Part shown: positions 9,231-17,340 of the stretch, piece after piece | Numbering within the stretch: the stretch's first letter is position 1 | How the letters are laid out: every line of letters begins with the position of its first letter | Virus record (IMG/VR): IMGVR_UViG_3300042806_000334 | Span: 1-59,811 of that record | From: a virus | Length of the DNA: 59,811 bases | Strand: one strand, 5' to 3' | Notes under the pieces: model-generated | Told to the model about the DNA's origin: nothing | Databases searched by the model: none | The model's input: the letters and a program-made list of their open reading frames with translations, nothing else | Position numbers and translations under genes: made by a program

Positions 9231-11165
9231 ATGAACGATATTATTACAAAAGCATTCAAGGCATTAGAGGACATCGATATTAAAATAGAGCCAATTACTC
9301 GTAAACCTTTAAAAGAAGCAAAGGAAGAAGAAATTGCTGTTTTAGACGAACCTGAAAACAAAACAATTAAAGATTTGTTTATAGAAGCAGGTTCTTACGT
9401 CTTTACGCATGACTTTGAATTTGAAGGTAAAGAATACTCTCTATTCTTTGAAGCATTAAAAGATGGTGAATCAGCAGATATTCAGTTTGACGAATTTGAC
9501 CTTAAAAATATTGAAGATGTTCTTGTTCAGATTTTAGATGAAGAACGTAATTTTATTGCTGAACTTGAAGACTTACCTACGGATAAGCTAAAAGAAGCTG
9601 AAGGTGATAAAGTTGAACCATTGGATGTTAAGGTTGATGATGTTGTTGCCGCAGCTGAAGAAATCATTGTTCAAGGTGAACAAGTAGGAGAAAAGCTTGA
9701 AGAAGTAAAACCAGAAGAAAAAGAACATAAAAAAGAAGAAACATTACAACTTACAGGTTTTAATGAAGCTGCTTCACAATCCCAATTCTTCCCAGGAGAA
9801 GATGGCGATTTACCTGCAGGTGAGTTTGTTACTAAAAATAATATCACAGATTATAAAATTCAATGGGATTTAGACAAGGGTGGTTATCTTGTTTCTTGGG
9901 GAATGCCTATTGCAGAAGCTAAGAAAGAAGAACCTGTCAAGCCTATAAAAGAAGATAAAGATAAACCCAATCTTCCTAAAATTGTTATAATTCACCGTTC
10001 TGAGCTTGTTCATGATGAGGATGAGTTTGAAGAAGGTGGGGATTTAGAAGAAGCAATAACTTCTTGGTTAGATTCTAACTTTGATTTTGTGTTTCATAAC
10101 TATGACTACAAAATTAAGGGTGAAAACGCTGTGGTAACTAATATTCAATGGGACACATCTGAATCATTAAAAGAATCTCAACAATTCTCTTTAAGAGACA
10201 AAGATGAAATGGCAGATGCTAAAGAAGTTTTAACAGCAAATAAAGAAGAGGAAAAAATAGAACAAATCGTTGATGTCAATGCTGAAACGGTGGATGATTT
10301 AAAGAAGTCTTACATCGGAAGCACAATTCTTCAATGCCCTGTTTGCCGTACTATGATTTATAAAGACCCTAAAGATTTAGTTAAACCTGAGGGCGAAACT
10401 GCCGAAGGTGAAAACCTTTATAATGTTGGTGAAGATTGCCCACACTGTGGTGCTAAAGATGGTTTTGAATTAATTGGTCAAGTGGCTGCACTAAATGTTG
10501 CAACAGAAGTAAAACCTGAACCACCTATGGTTCAACCAGCAGAAGGAAAGCCCGCAGAAGAAAAACCTGTAGAACAACCTAAAGAAGAACAACCAGTTGA
10601 AGAAATTAAAGCTGAAGAAGAACAAGTACAAGTAGAACTAACCCCCGAACAACCTAAAGAAGAAAAAAAGGATAAAAAGAAAAAATCTAAGGCATCCTTG
10701 ATTCCAGAAGAACCAGTTGCTGAATCTTTAGTTGAAACTAAAAAAGAAGTGAAGGAAGATAAAATGTCAGAAAAATATCAAGATGTTATGTTAGAAAGTT
10801 TTAATGAGTCTAAATTTGACAGACTTGTTAAAAAGTACTTATCTGAAGTGTATGATAATATTCAATCTTACTCTACTACTCAAGGTAAAATCGATAACTC
10901 TTCAAACAAAATCATTATTGAAGGTAAGATAACTTTCAAGAGTGGTGTTATTAAAGATACTAAGTTTGTTTTTGAAGCCAGAGAAATTACCAAAAAGGGT
11001 AAGATTAAGTTTGTAGGAATTAACGAAACGTTTACCAAAAAGAAAGCATTTACCCTTGTTGGGTCTGTCGAAGGTGACAATATGTTAAGTGAAAGCTTAA
11101 CCTATAGTTATAAAGTAGATACTAAAAAGGTATATGGTCAGGTTAAAAACCCAACCAAACTGTAA
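9231..11165 (+). CDS. Glu/Lys/Pro-rich structural protein with a zinc ribbon
   Basis: 644 residues, ribosome site AAGGAG 5 bases before ATG. It has an IKIEPITRKP junction near the N terminus, long Glu/Lys/Pro-rich linkers, an FNEAASQSQFFPGEDGD domain (about residues 178-230), a zinc-ribbon module with CPVC near residue 367 and CPHC near residue 403, then a highly charged EEKPVEQP-type hinge and a C-terminal folded domain. Low-complexity charged linkers with small domains fit scaffold-like or cargo proteins. It sits between two connector-type genes. Function not recognised. Confidence 0.65.
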   Translation: MNDIITKAFKALEDIDIKIEPITRKPLKEAKEEEIAVLDEPENKTIKDLFIEAGSYVFTHDFEFEGKEYSLFFEALKDGESADIQFDEFDLKNIEDVLVQILDEERNFIAELEDLPTDKLKEAEGDKVEPLDVKVDDVVAAAEEIIVQGEQVGEKLEEVKPEEKEHKKEETLQLTGFNEAASQSQFFPGEDGDLPAGEFVTKNNITDYKIQWDLDKGGYLVSWGMPIAEAKKEEPVKPIKEDKDKPNLPKIVIIHRSELVHDEDEFEEGGDLEEAITSWLDSNFDFVFHNYDYKIKGENAVVTNIQWDTSESLKESQQFSLRDKDEMADAKEVLTANKEEEKIEQIVDVNAETVDDLKKSYIGSTILQCPVCRTMIYKDPKDLVKPEGETAEGENLYNVGEDCPHCGAKDGFELIGQVAALNVATEVKPEPPMVQPAEGKPAEEKPVEQPKEEQPVEEIKAEEEQVQVELTPEQPKEEKKDKKKKSKASLIPEEPVAESLVETKKEVKEDKMSEKYQDVMLESFNESKFDRLVKKYLSEVYDNIQSYSTTQGKIDNSSNKIIIEGKITFKSGVIKDTKFVFEAREITKKGKIKFVGINETFTKKKAFTLVGSVEGDNMLSESLTYSYKVDTKKVYGQVKNPTKL

Positions 11166-11169
11166 ATAA

Positions 11170-11664
11170 ATGGAAAAACAAGATACTGGATTACTTTTAA
11201 ACAAAAATAACATTAAGCTTTACCGTAGATATTTTAAGGAAATGACAAATCTCCTTGGAATAAATGTTATTTACCGAGCTCCGAGAGAGAATAAAACTTG
11301 GGATAAATATGGTGAGCTTGATACATTTTACTATGAACCAATTCTTGTAGGCTGTATTTTTGAAGAACATCCAACGGTTTGGACTATGAAGAAGTTAGGT
11401 TGGAACGCAGAACAAAATGAAACTATGTCTGTTATCTATGTTCCATATGACCTTGAAAAGCTTCAAGTAGGTGCCTTATTTATTGTTCCAAGTGGTATAG
11501 ATGGTTCTAAAGGCAGGCTTTTCCGTGTTGTTAGAATGTCTACCACCATGGTTTATCCTGCGAGTATATCTTGCATGTTAGCACCAGAATATGAAAATAC
11601 GTTTGAAAAAGGTCAAGTTGACCATGAAAAGAATGACTTTAACTTGCTAAATACAGAGGAGTAA
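11170..11664 (+). CDS. Neck/head-tail joining protein (putative)
   Basis: 164 residues, beginning 4 bases after the previous stop. The segment NIKLYRRYFKEMTNLLGINVIYRAP and the later PYDLEKLQVGALFIVPSG resemble a small conserved protein found between the head and tail-terminator genes of T4-like myoviruses of gut bacteria. No enzymatic motif. The role in the neck is inferred from that resemblance and from its position five genes before the tail sheath. Confidence 0.5.
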   Translation: MEKQDTGLLLNKNNIKLYRRYFKEMTNLLGINVIYRAPRENKTWDKYGELDTFYYEPILVGCIFEEHPTVWTMKKLGWNAEQNETMSVIYVPYDLEKLQVGALFIVPSGIDGSKGRLFRVVRMSTTMVYPASISCMLAPEYENTFEKGQVDHEKNDFNLLNTEE

Positions 11665-11667
11665 TAT

Positions 11668-12549
11668 ATGAAACTAATACAATTAAATGAACAAATATTA
11701 GTTGAAAAGACTCCAATCCCTGCTGGAGTTCTTTCTACAGAAGTTGCTGATTTTGTAAGTAAAGGTGAATATCAAAAAGCTTTTAACGCAGTTGCTGGAA
11801 CAGCCGGTGGTGATAAAGCAAATTCTCCTCAAAAAGTTATTTTAAATAGCTATATGGAAGAAATGTTTCCAGGTGCAGAGTTAGATAAAATAAAAGACTT
11901 TAGAGACTATCTTGAAAAACTTGTTATTGAAACAGGTTTTGATAATAACCCGGCTATTAAGTTTTTACAGGACTTTTTAAAAACACAAACTGATAAATCA
12001 AAAATGTCAAGAAAAGGATTTATAACATTTAATAATCTTTATGCTCAAGATGATATTGAAGATGTTGATTTTATATCCTCGGATTTAACTCCTATATTAA
12101 AGTCTGATATTTTTGAACAGGGGACAGAGAACGCACAAAAAATTATTCAAATACATAATGGAATAGTTAATTCTTACAGAAGATTTAATACAGATGCAAT
12201 AAAAGAAATTCAGGCAGAAAACACACCATTTGTTAAACTTAATATAGACTCTGATGGTGATTTAGATGATATTTCAAAAAAAGCATTGGCTAAAATGGTA
12301 ATATTTAGACCCGATGCGGCTAATCAATTAGACACCCTTAAAAATATTACTGATAAATTGACAAAACTTCAAACCAAGCCAACAACTCAACAAACCCCAA
12401 TCAAGGCAGAAAATCGTGTCACAGTTCCTTTGGCATCAACAGTAGAACCCTCTATGGAAGCTAAATTCAATGATATACTTAAAGATGTGAAAGCGGGGGA
12501 GATACCACAATTAATGAGGTTCTTGAAAAATAAAAAATTTGTAGGTTAA
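11668..12549 (+). CDS. Unknown protein in neck module
   Basis: 293 residues with ribosome site GAGGAG shortly before ATG. Mostly helical, mixed charge, with a Thr/Gln/Pro hinge (KPTTQQTPIKAE) separating a C-terminal helical tail of about 40 residues. I do not recognise a family. It lies in the connector operon, within 10 bases of both neighbours, so a structural or assembly role is likely but unproven. Confidence 0.6.
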   Translation: MKLIQLNEQILVEKTPIPAGVLSTEVADFVSKGEYQKAFNAVAGTAGGDKANSPQKVILNSYMEEMFPGAELDKIKDFRDYLEKLVIETGFDNNPAIKFLQDFLKTQTDKSKMSRKGFITFNNLYAQDDIEDVDFISSDLTPILKSDIFEQGTENAQKIIQIHNGIVNSYRRFNTDAIKEIQAENTPFVKLNIDSDGDLDDISKKALAKMVIFRPDAANQLDTLKNITDKLTKLQTKPTTQQTPIKAENRVTVPLASTVEPSMEAKFNDILKDVKAGEIPQLMRFLKNKKFVG

Positions 12550-12555
12550 AAAACT

Positions 12556-12960
12556 ATGAAAATTATTATAGAAACACAAGACGAATCATTTGCAAAAGAG
12601 TTTGTACCTCAAGTTCTAACAGACTACGTAATCACAAAGTATCGTGATACGAGTGCTAAAAAAATAAATGCATATCTTGAGAGCTACAACATAAAGCAGT
12701 CGGTAAGAAATATACTTCTATATGCCATAGAACACTTAAAGGTAACAAAAGAAGATAAAACTTACATATTAGAGGTAGATAAGAATAAAAATGTACCTGA
12801 CACAGTATTTAGTTTAGATACAGTAGTAAACTTGATTACTTATGGTTCGGCAACTGTTAAGGGGTATAACTTACTTCTAAAAGCATTCGAGTTTGTAAGT
12901 AAGAAGATAGTAACACTTAAAAAGACCTATATAGCGAAGAATAAAAATAAAGGAGAATAA
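12556..12960 (+). CDS. Unknown small protein in neck module
   Basis: 134 residues, lysine-rich and helical, ending in KTYIAKNKNKGE. No motif or membrane segment is visible. It is tightly linked to its neighbours (6 bases after the previous stop, 1 base before the next start). Possible chaperone or minor structural protein, by context only. Confidence 0.55.
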   Translation: MKIIIETQDESFAKEFVPQVLTDYVITKYRDTSAKKINAYLESYNIKQSVRNILLYAIEHLKVTKEDKTYILEVDKNKNVPDTVFSLDTVVNLITYGSATVKGYNLLLKAFEFVSKKIVTLKKTYIAKNKNKGE

Positions 12961-12961
12961 A

Positions 12962-13618
12962 ATGGCAATTAGTTTGATAGACGATGCATTATATGCCAAG
13001 ATTCAGGGTTGGATTAAAGACCCGAAGATGGTTATATTAAAGCCTAATGAAACATTAAGGCTATTTCAAACTGTTTCTGACCAAACTAATGATAAACCAT
13101 TAACCCTCCCTTTAATCGCTTTAAGCAGAGATAATGATGTAGAAATACTACAAACTAATAAAAAGCCTTTATCTTTTAGTGGTAGGATATTGGATGCAAA
13201 CAATAATAACGTTCAATTATTAAACGGAATACCTATTGTTGTAAGCTATCAATTAGATATTTATACAAAAACCTTTATTGAGGGGGATGAGTATCTTAGA
13301 AACTTTATATTTAACTTCGTTAACCACCCAAGAATGACCGTAACCATACCCTATAACAATATTAACTTTAAACATACGGCAAACGTTAGGGTAAGCTCAA
13401 CAGTTACGGATACAAGTGACATACCACAAAGGTTGTTCTCAGGTCAATTTACTAGATGGACAATTAGGTTAAATGTGGATGATTGCTACTTGTTCAGTGT
13501 ACCGATTAATACCACACCGTCAATCGAGCTTGGAACCGTAGATGTAGCCAGCGTTGAGATGGACCAAATTCAATCAGAAAACATCGAAACAGGCGAAATA
13601 ACCGAGATTGATGTGTAG
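12962..13618 (+). CDS. Tail terminator/completion-like protein (T4 gp15-like position)
   Basis: 218 residues, ribosome site AAAGGAG. The central part contains LTLPLIALSRD, KKPLSFSGR and a beta-rich region with YQLDIYTKT and RLFSGQFTRWTIRL. This matches from memory a conserved protein placed just before the tail sheath in many T4-like phages of Gram-positive and gut hosts. I assign a tail-terminator or tail-completion role from that placement. The C terminus is acidic. The gene closes the connector operon; about 130 noncoding bases with two class 3 promoter elements follow. Confidence 0.5.
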   Translation: MAISLIDDALYAKIQGWIKDPKMVILKPNETLRLFQTVSDQTNDKPLTLPLIALSRDNDVEILQTNKKPLSFSGRILDANNNNVQLLNGIPIVVSYQLDIYTKTFIEGDEYLRNFIFNFVNHPRMTVTIPYNNINFKHTANVRVSSTVTDTSDIPQRLFSGQFTRWTIRLNVDDCYLFSVPINTTPSIELGTVDVASVEMDQIQSENIETGEITEIDV

Positions 13619-13663
13619 GGGGTAGAGGGATAAAAATGTAACAAACAAGTAAAATACCAAAAT

Positions 13664-13701
13664 GCCAAATTATATGAATAATTACATGCTAAATTATGTG
13701 A
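13664..13701 (+). promoter_or_regulatory. Tandem class 3 elements before tail sheath
   Basis: GCCAAATTATATGA (13664-13677) and GCTAAATTATGTGA (13688-13701), one mismatch each to the consensus, 24 bases apart start to start. They precede the gene for an abundant structural protein. Confidence 0.55.
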
Positions 13702-13747
13702 ATTACGAGAATTACTTAAAAAACTAAATTAAGGAGAAAAGTAATAT

Positions 13748-14911
13748 ATGCCAAAAATCAAAATTACAGAACAGGACTTAACAGTAGCGGTTATCCCTCA
13801 ATCGGATAATGTTGTTTTTGTCCCTATCGCAGTTCCAGGTGATAGTGAAGTACCAACCTTTGAACCAACCCTGGTTACTAGCCTTGCTCAATTAACAGCA
13901 CTATGCCCAGAAGCAAGTGCCCAAGATGATGGTTGGATTATTGTAAAAAGACTTTTAGAATCTGGTTTACCAGTTCTTGTTCAAGGTGTTACAGCCTTGT
14001 CTGAAGTTGACTGGACAATTACTGGATTAGCTGACAAATCAAAATATGATATTAGATTCTTAACAGCAGGTGCTTTTGAACACTCTGTCACTGATTCTGA
14101 ATCAAGTCCTGCTGGTTTAGTCGACGACGGAACAAACGTTTTAATGATGCAATGTGCCAAATTACGTGGTGATGCTGTTGCTTTATGTGACCATGCCTCT
14201 ACGTTAACTACCTCTGCTGAAGTTAAAGCTTATGTTGGACTAGTTGGAGAAGAAGGCACATTCGGTGCAATGTTCTCTCCCTGGGTTAAGTTCATTGAAG
14301 GCGGTGAAGAAATTACTTTACCGGGTTCATTTGCATTCTTAGCTGCTTATGCTTTATCTGTATTGAATAGCAATCCTTCTTGGTTTGCTGTTGCCGGTGC
14401 CGCAAGAGGTGTTGTTCCAGGATTAGTTGGCACAACCGCTAACTTCGGTTCTTATGATATTAATATCTTACAAGGCCGTAGCACAGATGAAAATGATTTA
14501 GATACAAACGAAGGTGTTGCGATTAACCCAATTTGCTTTGTGAGACCTTTCGGTACATTAATCTGGGGTAATAGAACATTGAAGGACAATGAAGGTGGAA
14601 CAACAGCCTTATCATTCCTTAACGTTCGTAACCTAGTCTCAGAATTAAAGAAAGTTCTTTATAGAACAGCACGTGGTTTGACGTTTGAACAAAACAGCGA
14701 TGTTTTATGGATTAAGTTTACTTCACTTCTCTATCCTGTCCTAGACAGAATGTTAAGTGGTAATGGTATAGCCAGCTATAGAGTTATTAAACAAGCTACT
14801 ACAGCTAAAGCTAGACTTAAAGCTTCGATTAGAATATTCCCAATTGAAGCTGTAGAAGACTTTGAATTATCAGTTGTGTTAGAAGATGAATCCACAACGG
14901 TAACAGAATAA
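13748..14911 (+). CDS. Contractile tail sheath protein
   Basis: 387 residues with ribosome site AAGGAG. The C-terminal domain shows the typical sheath order: a GTLIWGNRTL strand, SFLNVRNLVSELKKVLYRTARGLTFEQN helix region and an IRIFPIEAVEDFELSVVL end. It forms the contractile outer cylinder around the tube. At 387 residues it is much shorter than T4 gp18 (about 659), keeping a core sheath and lacking large surface domains. Two GCTAAATTA-type elements upstream (13664, 13688) and the gp19-like tube gene two genes downstream support high late expression. Confidence 0.9.
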   Translation: MPKIKITEQDLTVAVIPQSDNVVFVPIAVPGDSEVPTFEPTLVTSLAQLTALCPEASAQDDGWIIVKRLLESGLPVLVQGVTALSEVDWTITGLADKSKYDIRFLTAGAFEHSVTDSESSPAGLVDDGTNVLMMQCAKLRGDAVALCDHASTLTTSAEVKAYVGLVGEEGTFGAMFSPWVKFIEGGEEITLPGSFAFLAAYALSVLNSNPSWFAVAGAARGVVPGLVGTTANFGSYDINILQGRSTDENDLDTNEGVAINPICFVRPFGTLIWGNRTLKDNEGGTTALSFLNVRNLVSELKKVLYRTARGLTFEQNSDVLWIKFTSLLYPVLDRMLSGNGIASYRVIKQATTAKARLKASIRIFPIEAVEDFELSVVLEDESTTVTE

Positions 14912-14931
14912 ACGGAGGATAAAAAGATATT

Positions 14932-15294
14932 ATGGAAATCAAAGAACAACAACAACAAGTTAATGCTGATGCAGAAGTAAAAATCATTGAAGCTAAAACT
15001 AAAACAGCAAAAGAACAAGCCAGTAAGCGTATTGGTTTATGGGGATTACCAACACTCATTATTTTAGTGGGTATGGCTATCTTTAGTTCATTGCTATTAG
15101 ATACAGCAGCCTTACCAGCCGTTATTGGTTTAGTGTCTTCGGTCTCAATGGCTTTAATTACCTTATTACAAGGTATTACAGGTGTTAAAGATGAATCAGT
15201 TAAATCTGAAAAAACAAAAATAGGGGTTTCTGATGAAGGTGTTAAGGTTTCATCGCCTGATACCGAAATTGAAACTAAACCTAGTAAGGAATAG
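14932..15294 (+). CDS. Two-helix membrane protein between sheath and tube genes
   Basis: 120 residues. A hydrophilic N terminus with EQQQQVNADAE precedes two hydrophobic helices (about residues 37-54 and 59-80, first starting GLWGLPTLIILVGMA), then a charged C-terminal tail. The layout resembles a small holin or other phage inner-membrane protein, but there is no endolysin nearby and position between sheath and tube genes is unusual for lysis genes. Function unknown; membrane location is a prediction from hydrophobicity. Confidence 0.65.
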   Translation: MEIKEQQQQVNADAEVKIIEAKTKTAKEQASKRIGLWGLPTLIILVGMAIFSSLLLDTAALPAVIGLVSSVSMALITLLQGITGVKDESVKSEKTKIGVSDEGVKVSSPDTEIETKPSKE

Positions 15295-15306
15295 GAGAAA
15301 TAAAAT

Positions 15307-15906
15307 ATGTCAGACAAACAATTAGGCACCTATCACATGATAGACAACGCTAACCCATCATTGTATGAGGTAGCACGTTCTAATAACTTTGAATTCATTG
15401 TGAATGGGGTTAGTTCAATCTTAAAAGCAGGTGCTATTGTTGCACCAGGTGCTACACCACAAGCCTCGGATTTAGTTCCATCGACAGGTGATGACACAGT
15501 TAGACTTTCAGTAGCAAGAGCTTTCGTACCGAACTTTACTCAAGATGAAGTGGTAATTCAACGTGGTAACACCAAAATGTATGCTGCTGGTGTTCCTACC
15601 TTTGAAGCAGGAAGCCTTGTAGTTAATGACTTTATTGGTATTGATACAAAATCTGTTATCTTAGCTTGGCAAAGATTATGCTACGATGCGACAACCGAAA
15701 GAGTTGGACGTATGGCAGACTATAAGAAAACCTGTTTCTTAATTGAATATACTCCTGACTATCAAATCGTTCGTAAATGGAGATTAGATGGTTGCTGGGT
15801 AAAAGGTATTAGTGAAAGCGAATTTACGATGGAAGATGGCGGTAAGAGAATGATTACTGCTAACATCCGTTTCGACAGAGCTATGCCTATCTACGACGAA
15901 GAATAA
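15307..15906 (+). CDS. Tail tube protein (T4 gp19-like)
   Basis: 199 residues, ribosome site AGGAG. The order of motifs NNFEF near residue 27, beta-rich core, LAWQRLCYDA near residue 119, an EYTPDYQIVRKWRLDGCWVKG segment and a GGKRMITANIRFDRA end match the T4 gp19 family of tail tubes. Subunits stack into the inner tail tube inside the sheath. It follows the sheath gene with one small membrane-protein gene between. A hairpin terminator downstream at about 16056 closes this highly expressed block. Confidence 0.88.
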   Translation: MSDKQLGTYHMIDNANPSLYEVARSNNFEFIVNGVSSILKAGAIVAPGATPQASDLVPSTGDDTVRLSVARAFVPNFTQDEVVIQRGNTKMYAAGVPTFEAGSLVVNDFIGIDTKSVILAWQRLCYDATTERVGRMADYKKTCFLIEYTPDYQIVRKWRLDGCWVKGISESEFTMEDGGKRMITANIRFDRAMPIYDEE

Positions 15907-15921
15907 GCCTATTAAAAAAAC

Positions 15922-16047
15922 ATGGACTTTATTATTAGTCAGATAAGAACTGACGGAATGTTAATTGTACTGGCCTTGTTCCATACGGCTGTAATTACTT
16001 CTATAGCAATATCGTTACATAAGATAGCTAAAAACACTAAAAAGTAA
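15922..16047 (+). CDS. Small single-span membrane protein
   Basis: 41 codons: ATG 15922, TAA 16045. The peptide has one hydrophobic stretch (GMLIVLALFHTAVITSIAIS) and a lysine-rich C terminus ending KIAKNTKK, as expected for a small inner-membrane protein. No good ribosome site is seen, only A-rich sequence, so translation may depend on coupling to the tube gene 15 bases upstream. It sits directly before a hairpin terminator. Reality as a gene is uncertain. Confidence 0.4.
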   Translation: MDFIISQIRTDGMLIVLALFHTAVITSIAISLHKIAKNTKK

Positions 16048-16055
16048 TAAAATAT

Positions 16056-16085
16056 AAAGGAATCTAGCAATAGATTCTTTTTATT
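16056..16085 (+). terminator. Rho-independent terminator after tail tube block
   Basis: GAATCT (16060-16065) pairs with AGATTC (16072-16077) around a 6-base loop; flanking AAAG/TTTT extends the stem and the 3' arm runs into TTTTTATTT. It lies after the tube and small membrane genes and before a class 3 promoter element at 16120. Confidence 0.7.
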
Positions 16086-16119
16086 TACCAATATCTTTAT
16101 AATTTATAAATTTTATAAT

Positions 16120-16133
16120 GCTAAATTAGATGA
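16120..16133 (+). promoter_or_regulatory. Class 3 (putative late) promoter element
   Basis: GCTAAATTAGATGA after the terminator at 16056 and 21 bases before ATG 16154. Confidence 0.55.
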
Positions 16134-16153
16134 AAGGAAAAGAGGTTAAATAA

Positions 16154-16372
16154 ATGTCAAACATTAAAATTGAAGAGTTGGCAAAACAAGTAGAAAAGAA
16201 GCTTGTTGCACTTGAAATGTCAAAGGACATGTGGAAACAGATTAGAATGGAAGCTGTCTCCCGTGACCTTTCATTTTCAGCTATGGTAAGACTAATTGTT
16301 AGCAAGTACCTAAGAGAAAATGGTGCTAAATTAAATGGTACTATGAAAGAAGAGGAATTACAAGGTGAGTAA
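16154..16372 (+). CDS. Small ribbon-helix-helix-like protein
   Basis: 72 residues. After a helical N terminus, the segment MSKDMWKQIRMEAVSRDLSF followed by SAMVRLIVSKYL has the strand-helix-helix spacing of CopG/Arc-type DNA-binding proteins. A class 3 element (16120) and AAAGAGG ribosome-site-like sequence precede it. The last 8 bases overlap the next gene. It could be a small regulator expressed with virion genes, but a small structural role cannot be excluded. Confidence 0.55.
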   Translation: MSNIKIEELAKQVEKKLVALEMSKDMWKQIRMEAVSRDLSFSAMVRLIVSKYLRENGAKLNGTMKEEELQGE

Positions 16373-17123
16373 GAATAACTATACAATTTCTGAATCCTAT
16401 ACACTGCCGTCAAAGGGCTTAATCTATGAAAAGCCTATTGACCCTACTTTTACTGTTCGCTCAATGACTACAGCAGAAGAAATGAAGAGATTATCCCCAA
16501 CGGAAACTCCTTATAAGGTTATGTCTGAAATTATTGAAGACTGTCTAACTAAAAAGTTAGAGGTTCCTGTTTATGATTTATATTTAGGTGATTATCAATA
16601 TCTATTATTTAAGCTCAGAACAGTCACCTATGGCCCTCAATATAAGATGGCTATTCAATGCCCTAACTGTGGTGAAGTAACTGTTTCTACAGTTGATTTA
16701 GATGGTTTATCTGTTACTGAGTATGATGAGTCTATCCATGAATTAAAGATGGTTCATTTACCTCAATCCGATAAGAAGATTGAATTAAAGCTTCAAACCC
16801 CTAGAATTGTTGAAGAAATAGCAACAAAGACTAAAGAGCTTAAAAAACGCTTAAAAGATACAACAGTAGACCCAACTTTGATTATAACCTTACAATCTAT
16901 TATAAAAACAGTTGATGGTCAAGTTCTTAACCCAGTTGCGTTAGAATCATTTGTTAGAAAGCTTCCCATGAAGGATGCTAACTTATTATTACAGATTTCC
17001 AAAAAACTTAATGGAAAGGTAGGCCTTGACAACGAAGTTGTCTGTAAATGTGGCTCATGTGGTTACGATGTGGTTACCACGTTTCGCTACACATCTGAAT
17101 TTTTTGGACCCACAGTTGACTGA
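16365..17123 (+). CDS. Baseplate hub assembly protein, T4 gp26-like, with zinc motif
   Basis: 252 residues. YTLPSKGLIY near the start, TVRSMTTAEEMKRLS and YLLFKLRTVTYGPQYK are features I associate with the T4_baseplate (gp26) family. CPNCG near residue 101 and CKCGSCG near residue 228 give two Cys pairs that could bind zinc. It overlaps the preceding gene by 8 bases using AAGGTGAG as ribosome site, and lies two genes before the tape measure. It ends at TGA, a rare stop here, right after a T6 run; a +1 frame continues there (see 17068). Confidence 0.7.
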   Translation: MSKNNYTISESYTLPSKGLIYEKPIDPTFTVRSMTTAEEMKRLSPTETPYKVMSEIIEDCLTKKLEVPVYDLYLGDYQYLLFKLRTVTYGPQYKMAIQCPNCGEVTVSTVDLDGLSVTEYDESIHELKMVHLPQSDKKIELKLQTPRIVEEIATKTKELKKRLKDTTVDPTLIITLQSIIKTVDGQVLNPVALESFVRKLPMKDANLLLQISKKLNGKVGLDNEVVCKCGSCGYDVVTTFRYTSEFFGPTVD

Positions 17124-17325
17124 CGATGGTAAACCTTATGGTCCTTGGAGATATAAACAAATAGTAAAAGAATCTTATATTATAACAAAAAACACACATA
17201 CGTCATACGCTGATGTGTTAGCAATGACACCAGCAGAAAGGGAATTCTTCATAGAGTTCTTATCAGAGGACTTTAAGAAGCAACAAGAGCAAATAGACCA
17301 AATTAAAAAAAGCAAAGAAAAATAA
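17068..17325 (+). CDS. Small helical protein before tape measure; start or frameshift unresolved
   Basis: The region after the gp26-like stop is open in the +1 frame and encodes DPQLTDDGKPYGPWRYKQIV, then a helical lysine-rich tail ending KSKEK. From memory, a similar protein in related phages begins about at DPxLxDDGKPYG. ATG 17068 is the first in-frame ATG, TTG 17026 has a weak AAAGGT site, and TTG 17106 is also possible; none has a strong ribosome site. Alternatively it is made by +1 frameshift from the upstream gene at GAATTTTTTGG. Its place just before the tape measure is typical of tail assembly chaperones. Confidence 0.6.
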   Translation: MWLPRFATHLNFLDPQLTDDGKPYGPWRYKQIVKESYIITKNTHTSYADVLAMTPAEREFFIEFLSEDFKKQQEQIDQIKKSKEK

Positions 17326-17340
17326 AGGAGAGGAGTTAAA

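Noticed and set aside
14932-16047. Holin/lysis cassette
   Set aside because: Two small hydrophobic proteins exist, but no endolysin or spanin is near; lysis function would be a guess.
17121-17135. TGA read as tryptophan (genetic code 4)
   Set aside because: Long conserved genes use only TGG for Trp and contain no internal TGA. The few TGA codons are at gene ends.
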